Below are positions 21,634-31,100 of a stretch of DNA of 64,000 bases, piece by piece (the stretch's first letter is position 1; every line of letters starts with the position of its first letter). The translations under genes were made by a program, and so were the position numbers. The DNA lies in the NCBI GenBank assembly GCA_907165135.1, contig OU015566.1:7114157-7178156 (forward strand), in the 5' to 3' direction. This DNA comes from Oikopleura dioica. Lineage: Eukaryota > Chordata > Appendicularia > Copelata > Oikopleuridae. The notes below the pieces were generated by a model, which saw only the letters and a list, made by a program, of their open reading frames with translations, ran no database searches and had not been told where the DNA came from.

Positions 21634-22653
21634 ATGTCGAGCTGTAAGTTTATCGCAATGACGAGCGGCAAATGTCCGGGAATTTGGAGCTTTTCGGAGT
21701 TTCAAATGCAGATTATGATGGAAGAGGATGAGGGAGACATGTAAGTTTCGCCTTTTTTGAGGAACCTTGGTTTTCTTTGGGAGTGAGAGCCTCACCTTAA
21801 AATTAAGGGGACAGTGGAAGTACTTCAAAACACGAGAGGAAGCTCGGGATCATCTTTATAAGCACAAAATCCCAGGTAAAATTCCTACCGAAGAGTCTCT
21901 CTTCAAAATCTCATTTTAGCGCTGTACGAAGATGGCGAAGCAATCGAAGCATATCCACTCAATCGTTTCGCAGACCCAGTCAAAGGATTGCCGGTATGAA
22001 ACGGCAATCGATAGCTCAAACTCATGAACCTGATTTAGACTGACACATTCTACGAAGGACGCGACAATCGAACTTGGATTTTGGATGACGAAGGCTCTCA
22101 CGTGGTTTACTGCTCGATCATCAAGAAGGACGAAGAATATGGACTCGGGTTGCACTGGGGAAACGACCTTGAAATAGCGCTACCGATTCATTCTATTCAC
22201 GCAAACAGATCTATGGACGCACTTATTGCAGAGGTCATCGGGGTTGAGGTAAAACTACAGCTGAATTATTTTGCAAATACCGATGAAAAAATTTAGGGCG
22301 CTTTGCGAGATTCCCTACGTCTTGGCAAAAATCGCGTCACTGTTCGATGCGATTCCGAGCACGCAGTAACCAAATTGAACAAAGAACTCCAGCTGGGTGT
22401 CCAGTTCACAGGAGAATTGGGCAACTACAGAAACGGGAACTTTGGACGAAAAGTGGCGCCGGAATGGTATGAAGTTTTGAAGCTAGCGAACGCGCTGATG
22501 AGCTTGAAGATCGAACGCGTCGACAATACCGACAAGAATTATCACCGAGCGCGCAAGCTGGCTCACGAAGGAAGGCAGATGATGAAGGTCTCGCTCGACA
22601 GAGTCCACAAGACTCAAACCAGACCAAAACGAAACAACAAAAACAAGAACTAG
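21634..22653 (+). CDS. RNase H1-like protein lacking catalytic residues
   Basis: Five-exon gene with tiny introns. Residues about 3-55 resemble the viroplasmin-like hybrid-binding domain found at the N-terminus of RNase H1 (KFIAMTSGKCPGIWSFSEFQ, then WKYFKTREEARDHL). The rest follows the RNase H1 fold order: VVYCSIIKKDEEYGLGLHWG (strand 1-2), NRSMDALIAEVIGVEGAL (helix A), VTVRCDSEHAVTKLN (strand 4, helix B), HRARKLAHEG (last helix). Of the four acidic catalytic residues, E (AEVI) and D (CDS) are kept. The first Asp (normally in TDG) is Cys in VVYCS, and the last (ADRLA type) is Arg in ARKLA. It is therefore probably a non-catalytic RNA/DNA-hybrid binder. The assignment is by eye. The C-tail is Lys/Asn-rich. 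ATTTTCAG lies 8 bp before the ATG and may be a trans-splice acceptor. Confidence 0.6.
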
Positions 22654-23462
22654 ACCTGTTCTCTTTCTAGCTCACATTTTTACATTCACGGCAAAGAACC
22701 TATTTTATCTAACTTTTTTATTTCACTCTTGCTTATTCCAAAAACTGCTGAAAACAGTATCACCTCACCGCCTAGGCCTATCTTCACTGAAATTTTTATC
22801 GTAAATAAATAATTATCTAATAGATAAAATTAACAGAAAAGAAGACAGCTTTTTTGTTTTGTTTTCAATATATTTTGGTATCTTTGGAGCAATTACTGTA
22901 GGAGGCAGGTTTTACTGTACAGTGGCCGAATTTCGAGATCATAATACGCGTAAAAGGAAAAATAATGAGCAAGGATATTTTCATATTTCAGTTTTACAAA
23001 GAACTTAATTTGAAGAATTACAAGTACAGTCGGAGTCCAAAATAAGGGACTTTTTTTGCTCCAAAATTTTCGAAAAAAGTCCCTTAAATTGGGTCATCAA
23101 AGCAAAAAATATGTCGCTGCCAAATTTTTTCTAAGTATATTTTATGCGGCAAAATAAGCTAAAGTCATTGTTTTTGTGGTTTTCATGGCATTTTTGAAAG
23201 AGGAAACCATATACTGAAAGGCAAATCACTTCAGTTTGCGGCAAAACTGGTTAAAATCAAGGTTAATGATACCATTTATCGGCTCTCAACTAACCGAAAA
23301 GGCAAACTTATCTCAGAAAGTCCCTTAAATTGGATTTTTTTCTGCCGCTGATTTTCGGCATTTTGAGCCAAAAAGTCCCTTATCTTGGTGTCCCTTATTT
23401 TGGACTCCGACTGTAGTGGAAGAATTTCGATAGGATACTTTTTGGCAGGGTAGTAGATGAAA
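22654..23462. other. Intergenic, mostly MITE
   Basis: Between the convergent RNase H1-like gene and the minus-strand gene ending at 23463. Apart from the MITE at 23027-23413, nothing coding was seen. Confidence 0.5.
23027..23413. mobile_element. Tc1/mariner-like MITE with perfect 24-bp inverted repeats
   Basis: A 387-bp element whose ends are perfect inverted repeats (CAGTCGGAGTCCAAAATAAG followed by GGAC), flanked by TA on both sides (23025-23026 and 23414-23415). A TA target duplication and short inverted repeats are the hallmark of Tc1/mariner elements. No transposase ORF is present. The perfect ends suggest a recent insertion. It lies just past the 3' end of the minus-strand gene. Confidence 0.92.
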
Positions 23463-24486
23463 TTAACCGATGATGACCATTGTCGTTGGCTTGGTGGCAC
23501 GGAAGTCGACGGTGAAATGATTGTCGATGATTTCAGAGAGCACTTTCTTGAATTTTCCGGGCGTCTTGTGAGTTGTGCGGCGGGAGAAATCGTATTTTAA
23601 GAAGGCATACGACTCATCGACTTCGCAAAGGGGATCAAACAGCTTCCATGCCTAGAAAAATGTTTGAAATTGGGGTTCTAGAGCTTTTAGCTTACCTTTC
23701 GTCGAGTACAGACGGTATGAACGAGGTCTTTGATGAACGGAAACTCCTGTCGAAGCATTGCCTTTGTTGGTCCTTCTGCCATGGGTTCTATAAATTTCAT
23801 CAATCTTTCGAAAGTTAGGTTTTTCATTTACCAGGAAGATGTTCGTCTAATCCAGTGATCTGATGATTTGGTAGTCCCTCGCTCAGAAGATGTTGGTAGT
23901 GGTCTTCGTGGAAGACAAGGATGACATTTCTTGCGACCTTGGTCAATGATGATTTTTAAATTCGAAGGAAAAGATGAGAATTTACCTCGCCGAATTGAGG
24001 CTCATTGACTGCCGCCGTAATATCGCGAAGGAGAAGAGCACGGGACTGTGTGAATTCCTTGGGATCGAAATCGACGATATCATTAACATTGATGCTTTTC
24101 TCGGGCTCGGGAGAGAAAAATTGATTGATGAATGCCTAAACGAGCCCTTTCCTGTAAGGATCGGCGACAGACGACTGGAGAATGATCCTCATTTTGACCA
24201 GCTGATTTGTTTGCTCGCCTTTCTCATCATTTCGGTAGAAGAAGATTTCGAAGAAAGGATTCCAGTAGATTTGGCCGTAGTGCTCGCGATAGAATTGCCC
24301 TTTTTTGCTTATCAATTTGATTTATGGAAAAAACAGCAAAAACTTCTATGAAAAATCATCGGAAACAAAATTACTCATCAAAATTTGTTTGATAAGCATT
24401 CCTTTGTGGACAGGACCGAAGAAGAACTGATGCCCGTTTGGAGTCACGTAGCTCGGCATTGTCATATCTCTGGTAACTTCATCCAT
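23463..24486 (-). CDS. Unrecognised multi-exon gene with an in-frame TAG
   Basis: Five coherent exons with clean phases: 24486-24375, 24299-23986, about 23941-23840, then two shorter ones ending at TAA 23465-23463. The start ATG (MDEVTRDMTMPSYVTPNG) follows an acceptor GCGTTTTTAG by 23 bp, suggesting trans-splicing. Segments include GHQFFFGPVHKGML, YREHYGQIYWNPFFEIFFY, NVNDIVDFDPKEFTQSRA, VILVFHEDHYQHLL and FTVDFRATKPTTMVIIG. I do not recognise the family; there is no signal peptide or membrane helix. Exon 2 is interrupted by TAG at 24136-24138 between RKGLV and AFINQFF, with the same frame on both sides. It could be a point change, a nonsense allele, or a short intron ending in TTTAG. Confidence 0.65.
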
Positions 24487-24651
24487 CTTTCTTCCTTGAT
24501 ATTTCTTCTCTAAAAACGCAAATTTACGAATGAAACATTCTACCGAAAGAGTTGTTTTCAAACCTCCCGCGCCGCAACAGCGCCACTAGCTGACTGATAA
24601 TCAGTGGAAACTCGGTGGTTCAGAAATAGAATGCGATAATCTCTTCCTTAC

Positions 24652-24809
24652 CTTCTCAAAATGGTCAAGTTGGCGATCATCGAAATGAGAAACTTCCCAC
24701 CGAAGCAGATTCTTTTATACCGACTTCGATAAATCCAGATTGAAATATTTTGGTGTTGAGTTTTTCAACCTCGTCACGAGATAACCTCATCAATCTCATC
24801 AGCTCGCAT
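24652..24809 (-). CDS. Possible coding exons of a small or upstream gene
   Basis: After a good acceptor (GAAATTTCAG) the minus strand is open with protein-like sequence (LMRLSRDEVEKLNTKIFQSG). A second protein-like piece follows in another frame (LRWEVSHFDDRQLDHFEK) and ends at a GTAAGG donor at 24651. The two pieces do not join in frame in the sequence as given. They may be upstream exons of the gene at 23463-24486, a separate small gene, or another place with a base error. Confidence 0.3.
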
Positions 24810-24967
24810 CTGAAATTTCAAGCAATTTTAAATGTTGTTCATATCTGCCCTTCGAGGAAGTTCCTTTTCTCGTAGATAAAAGAATATATGATCCTGTTTT
24901 TAATTCTTTATGGGATGCGCTAATTTGAAGCGTACTTAACTCGACATTTTTGGTGCGCCCGGCAAAA

Positions 24968-24975
24968 TATAAAAA
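24968..24975 (+). promoter_or_regulatory. TATA box of the secreted-peptide candidate
   Basis: TATAAAAA lies 51 bp upstream of the ATG at 25019, a plausible core-promoter distance with a short leader. Confidence 0.5.
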
Positions 24976-25018
24976 CCGATTTCAATTTGAACTCAATTCA
25001 AACACACTTTTCAGAAAC

Positions 25019-25410
25019 ATGCAACTTTCGAAAATTTTCTTTTTCGCGGCTCAGATTATCTTCGGAACCGGTAACTTATGCGGCATAAGTTATGCCTCTT
25101 TAGGATTGACCGACCAAATTTTCAGAAGGAGCAGCTAACTTTGGGCAGTCAATGAATCCCATTGAACTTTGGCTGAGTTCAAGGTAACAGATAAATTCAG
25201 GGCAATGATAACGGGTACCATTCCGTAGGACGAAAAGAATGGTTGGCAATTTTCCTCAAATTACTGATTATCTCGCTGGTAAGCCAGCTAATATTTCCAA
25301 GAAAATTTTGAACAGTTTTAGCACGCAATCATAATAACAACTCCATGAAAAGTTTCTACCAACGCTTCAGCATGGGATGTCTACCAGATGATGATGACTG
25401 CCAGTATTAA
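25019..25410 (+). CDS. Small secreted peptide precursor candidate
   Basis: Four tiny exons (25019-25070, 25126-25183, 25229-25278, 25322-25410) with GT-AG introns of 43-55 bp and consistent phases encode 82 residues. Residues 1-20 form a signal peptide (MQLSKIFFFAAQIIFGTEGA). A dibasic processing site RTKR follows at about residue 40. The mature part would start MVGNFPQITDYL and end FSMGCLPDDDDCQY with two cysteines. This layout (signal, spacer, basic cleavage site, short Cys-containing peptide) fits a peptide hormone, neuropeptide or small secreted factor. I recognise no family. The exon chain was deduced by eye, but all four phases fit and a TATA box precedes it. Confidence 0.6.
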
Positions 25411-26558
25411 TGTCAGCAATAACAATCTTTTGAAAAGTCTTCATTTTTCTTTGTATCACAATGTTTAACTTTATTGTCAATTATAGACTCAATAGAAATA
25501 AACTCAATGCGATGATGAATTTGCTCTACTACTAGAAAGGTAGTAGGGGGAAATCTAAGGTTTATTTTTCGAGAACATAATTTTTTCGGTGGAAAATGCT
25601 TAATAGTTCTGCATGTAGCCTAGTTTTTATGGTTTCTGTCGAAAAAAAGTAGACACTTCGAAATATGAAAATTCTCCGGATTGACGCATACCGGGGGATA
25701 CCGCACTAGATGGTTGAAACAAGTGCCGTAAACATTCTTTTTCTTGTAGTAAAACCTGCCTTGGGCATTTGGAAGGTTTCTAGGTCAACCTCTGAATTGA
25801 GGTCAAAAAGAAATTCTCTAACTTTTCGTTAACAAAAATTTGGGTGTAGGAAGGCTACGTTCGAAATTTTGAACGCCATTCGCCGTTCGAAAAAATTATA
25901 AAAATGCTTATTAAAATGAGCTCGTATGCGCTCCGCACCTGATTTGTTTGAAAACTCTCTCATAAATTATAATGATGACCACTTGTTTTACTTACACGAT
26001 CCGAATGATTTCAGCTCATATTTCAGTGAAGATTTTTAAGAAATTTCGAACGCCGTTCGAAAAATGGGCCAAAAACCGAATTCGAACGTAGCCGCCCGCC
26101 ACCCAAAAACGAACAGCCACCTAAATCAGTAGCAGAATTCTTTGTTTGAATCGCTACAAAAATCCATGTCCTTAATTATTTTCTCACGAGCGTAAATATA
26201 AATTATTTTACTTTTATTTTTGCGGATAGATTCTTTTCGTTAGGATCTGTTCAGATCATATTCAGGAAAATAATTGTTGCCTCTAGTTTAGCCGCTAGAC
26301 AGCTTTAAAAATCTCGGAAAACCAAATTTGTGATGTGTTTTCTACCTGCAGCGAATAATGTCAAGAAGTGTCTATTTTTTAGCAACCGTACCGTAATTTA
26401 GATCGGAAGCTGTCTATTTGTCGGCAGGACGCTTGTCTTGCTTGTCCCACCACTGTGTGGCGCTCGAAAATAATTCTCCATATAATCGTAAGCGATCACG
26501 AAAAAAACCATATTCAGAGAGAATCTGATAATCCTAGCTGAAAACGGGAAATATCAGA
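25411..26558. other. Intergenic, repeat-derived
   Basis: No coding exon was recognised. Contains inverted GGCTACGTTCGAA arms (25853 and 26081-26093) and an outer inverted pair around TAGACACTTC (25650 and 26365), suggesting decayed transposon sequence. Confidence 0.5.
25853..26093. repeat. Inverted-repeat element, probable decayed MITE
   Basis: The left arm GGCTACGTTCGAA and the right arm TTCGAACGTAGCC are perfect inverted repeats about 240 bp apart, with subterminal GAACGCC and GTTCGAAAAA words also inverted. No clear target duplication was found, so the class is open. Confidence 0.55.
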
Positions 26559-27752
26559 ATGAAGGTAAAGACTAAACCGTATAGTGAAAGATGAAAAACC
26601 GTCAATAATTCTCACTAAATTGTGAAAAGCTGACAGATTATTAAATTGTTATAGGGTTTGGCCGCTTTCGTTGCTGCTGCAAGTGCTTATAGCTCCTATG
26701 ACTACTACGACTACTCTAGTTCCTCCAGCATGGACGGCACATACAATGACTGTGGCGGAGACATTACACCTGACCAGACGATCATCGCCCCCACAAAAAA
26801 CGGCATCTACTACAACAACCTGTTCTGCCCCTGGTACATCGAGCTTGATGCCTCGGTCACGTCGTTTGAACTCGTCGCAAGAACCTTTGATGTCGAGTAT
26901 AACAGTGACTCCTGTGCTGGCTGCAGCTGCGACAGGCTGCACGTCAAGTTCACAAACGCTGACGGAAATGACGATGAAGTGAATTTCTGCGGCCCAAACG
27001 ATCTTCCTTCTCGGCGACGACGAAACGCGGTAGGCCGCGGTTATGCTAATCCAGTCGTCACTGGATTGGACAGATTCACCGTCTACGGGAACACTGCTGA
27101 CTTGACTTTCTACACGAACAACGCCACCGGATACGGAGGATTTCAAATCGATGTGAATATTTTAACAACAGGAAAAGGTTAAGATCATTTTCATCACCCA
27201 TTCGCATATATTTTGAGGCAAAATTCTTAACCCAAGCAGAATCCGACGCCCTGTCCCCAGCTGACGCTTGGGCCGAGATTGAAGCAAAGGCTGCCGATAT
27301 TTCCAGTTTAGTCCACGACTTCTACGCTGATCTTCATCACCTCGGCTCTGAATCAAAGCTTGCGAATAGGAAGGCTCGCCAATTCGATCATTTTTTCAAA
27401 AAGATGAAAAATCTCGAGGTAAGGGTCATACAGCCTAAATTCGCTAATATCTTATGTATTTTTCATTAAAATTCATAATTTTCACAACCCTTTTTCTTAG
27501 AAAAAATCTTCCGCTGATGCCTGCGACTATCCCGTTGGCTCGAACGATCACTCTGCTTTCCTCTCACCCATCGATTCCGACGACGCTTGTCAAGAATTGC
27601 AAGGACTTTTTGACTCTCTCTTGTCTTACGCTGATTCCTTCGTCTGCCTAAAAGACGAAAAGGAAAAAGTTGGAAGAGTGCTCAACCCTATCTATCGACA
27701 GAGAAACGCGATTACTTCTAAGAGACTCAAGCAGATGAACTGTGATAATTAG
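26559..27752 (+). CDS. Secreted CUB-domain protein
   Basis: Four exons: a 6-bp first exon (ATG AAG, 26559-26564), then 26655-27177, 27240-27418 and 27501-27752. The micro-exon supplies the start and completes a signal peptide (MKGLAAFVAAASAYS); without it the main exon has no ATG. A Tyr/Ser-rich spacer follows, then a CUB-like domain beginning CGGDITPDQTIIAP with paired cysteines (SCAGCSCDRL, VNFCGP) and ending GYGGFQIDVN. A basic stretch RRRR inside the domain is a possible furin site. The C-terminal region is helical with three cysteines (ACDYPVG, DACQELQG, FVCLKDE). Likely an extracellular protein; a role in secreted matrix is only inferred from the neighbouring mucin. Confidence 0.75.
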
Positions 27753-28169
27753 TTAGAAACTGACTTCTGATTTACTTTATCTGATTTCTGTTCAATGATA
27801 ATTTTCGACAATATATTATCCGCAAAAGTCAACTGAATATTTGTAATTTTTCTTTCTATTTTTGAGATTTTCTGGAAAATTCGATGACTATTTTTAAATA
27901 TCCGGCTGATTAGTTTCTCACGATTTTCTGACGTGTCGGAATTCTCAGCAGGCCGGACTTCCTCAAGCACATGGGAGCGGGTGTTTTGAGTGAACTTTAG
28001 GCATTGAGCAACTTCCCAAGTGCGAATTAGGCTCAGACTTTCAGAATTAGGAAGCAAGCAATTGAAATTAATCTAGCGCGAGTATAAATATAGCTGCTCT
28101 CAGCAGAGCAATCAATCAGTCAGTCGACGGGTTAAAAGTTTTTACTTTTTCTCAGCAAAAAGCCTCAAC
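27753..28169. other. Upstream region of the mucin gene
   Basis: No coding exon was seen. The last 90 bp hold a TATA box and an acceptor-like TTTTTCTCAG 16 bp before the mucin ATG. Confidence 0.5.
28083..28090 (+). promoter_or_regulatory. TATA box of the mucin gene
   Basis: TATAAATA (continuing TATAG) lies 87 bp upstream of the ATG at 28170, leaving room for a leader of about 55 bp that starts within the GCAATCAATCAGTCAGTC stretch. Confidence 0.65.
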
Positions 28170-31100
28170 ATGTGGCTCGCCTCTTTAGGGCAGCTACTGT
28201 TGCATCATCATGTGACTGCACAAATAAATCAGGTATTTTTCCGCTAAATTGTGATATTTTTGAGTTCTTTTCGATCGAAAGTAATTTCTTCAAAGGGATA
28301 ATTTTCCAATAGAATGATTTCTAATGCTGCTTATTCTAGCGTTGCAACGTCCTCATTCCGCCTGAAAATGGTCAGACCTCGTGTCAGATCAATTCAAAAG
28401 GAAAAGAGGTCTGTACTATCTCTTGTAACTCCGGCTACCATCTTGAGGGCTCAGAAGGGGAACACTCCTGCGAGCTAGGAAAGTGGTACCCAGCAGTTGA
28501 GGAACCAAAATGCATCGACAGCAACGCTCAAGACGTCGGACATCACGTCCAATACTCGGATCAAACTGACATGGACATTTCTGCTTGCCAGCTCTGGGGC
28601 GGCGATATTTTCAAAACCTTCGACGGGGCAATGTATAGATTTCCAGGCAAATGCAACTACAAACTCTTCGGCGACTGTGCTACCTCCGCTTTTTCGGTCA
28701 ACATGGATCTTTCCAAAAACGAGATCGCGACCGTCTTCGGTGGTCAACAAGTCATCTTGCGAGCGGAAAACGGTACAGTGAATCTCTACTCTGGATCACT
28801 TCAGCTAGAGCGGACCTCTATCCCTTCTGTCATCAGCGGCCTCATCGTTGAACGAATGGGAGACTGGACCGTATTGAAATCACCTGATTTCATCCTCAGA
28901 TGGGACGGAGCTGACAACATTTTGGTCATTCCATCAAAAACGCTCGAGACTCGATCATGCGGTCTTTGCGGTAACTTCGACGGAATGAGCGACAATGACT
29001 TCACAACTATCGAGCATGGCGATTCAACCAGCCCGATCGTCTTTGGAAACAGCTGGAAAATGCCCTCCATCGAAGGTTCTTGCAAAGACGCTTCTTTCGA
29101 AAAATTCTGCGAGCATCAAACTCTCGAGGATATTGAGTACTATCGATCTGAGTGCAAAAAGCTCGCATCAAACAGCTTTTCAAAATGTCATGAAAAAATC
29201 AACGTCGAGCCATGGATCGAAATGTGCGTTGAATCTCTCTGTGCTGGTGGTGATTTTTGTGAAAGCGCCGCGGCGTACTTTAGGGAATGCTCCGCCCAGG
29301 GTGTTGCTTTGGACTGGCGATCAGAAAACATGTGCCCAAAATCCTGCCCAGTCGGTCAAGTCTACCGGGAATGCGCTTCCGGCTGCCCAGAAACTTGTAA
29401 AGCCGGAGCGATCGAGTGTAATGATGACTGCGTTAGCGGATGTGTTTGCTCCGAAGGTTTGGTTCTCCATGATGGAGAATGTATCAAAAAGACCTCCTGC
29501 CCTTGTTTTAGTCGAGGAATCGAGTACAACTCTGGGGACAGCATCAAAGACGTTTGCAACACTTGCACTTGTGGAGAGGGCAAATGGACTTGCACCGATG
29601 ACAGCTGCGATGGAATTTGCAAATCAACCGGTGTCAATCATTTTGAAACATTCGACGGAAGTTTTTATGACTTCGTCGGCGAGTGCGCTTACTCCCTTGT
29701 GGAGCCAATCCAAGCGAGCGAGGAAAACATCTGGGCAGTCTATCTCAGATATCATGACTGCGAGCAACATGTCAAAAAACTTTGTAAAAAATCCATCGAA
29801 GTCCGGGTTGGCGAAAGCCACTTCACCTTCGAAGGCGATTTCAAAACTCTCCACGACGGTCACCTCATCGAGCATTTCCCAATTCAAGCAAATGGAGTAC
29901 AAGTGACAATGGCCTCTACTTACATCCAGCGAATCGATCTCACCGAAGTCGGAATAAGTGTCTTCTGGAATGGAAAAGATCGAGTCTACGTTCATGCTCA
30001 GGCAAGTTTGAGAAATTCAATTCATGGTCTGTGTGGAACCTTCAACGACAGAAGTGACGACGATCTCAAATTGCCGGACGGAACTGTTCAAACCTGGGCG
30101 GTCGAATTCGGAAATGCTTGGAAAGCGCTTTCAATCTGCCAAGATGAGTTTGATGATTCCAATGACCTTCATCCCTGTGATACTTACCTTCAACTCCGAT
30201 CAAGTGCAACTGGAAGTTGTGAAGCGCTTATGTCTCCAGCATTTTCAGCATGTCACAATGTCGTTGCCGTCGAGTCCTACTACTATCGATGTACTTATGA
30301 TTACTGCGCATGCGCAGGAGTTCAAATGTCCATGGCTGGCGTCTGTAGCGCCGTTGAAGATTACGCTCGATCTTGTGCAGAGGCTGGTGTTACTGTCAAC
30401 TGGCAACAGGCAGTGGATGAACAATGCCAACCAAGCTGCCCAGGAGACATGCGATATCAGCAATGTGGACATAACAGCGCCACCTGCGAGTCACTCTCTT
30501 CCACCTCCCTTTTGCTTACCGATGATTCTTGCGCGGAGGGCTGCTATTGCCCGGAGGGACTCTTCTTGGACCGCGATCATCTTTCTTGCGTCACCGCTAG
30601 TGATTGCACCTGTGCTCATGGAGGAAAACTCTATCAAGCAGGAGCAACTCGCGTTGAAGGATGCCAAGACTGTACTTGCTCAAATGGCGCCTGGACCTGC
30701 GAAGCTGACGAAGCTCGCTGCGTAGACAAAACTTGCCCAGCTGGAATGGAATGGACAGAGTGCGTAACTGGCTGCGAAGGAACCTGTGCCAATCTTCATA
30801 TTCTGGACAAGCACGCTTGCGAGTCTGTCGAGTGCAGTCCTGGATGCCAGTGTCAAAAGACTTTGTCCGCCTTGGCGATGAATGCGTGGCGCCTAGTGAG
30901 TGTCCTTGTTTCCGAGGAGGAAAGAGCTACAGTGAGAACGAAGTGATCGAGACTAGCTGCGAAAAATGTACTTGTGGTAGTTCTGGACATTTTGAATGCG
31001 AAGCCAAGCCTTGCTGGAAACAGTGCTCGGTCTTTGGTGATCCTCATTTTACGACTTTTGACGGAAAATCATACAAGTTCCAGGGAAGCTGTAAATATGT

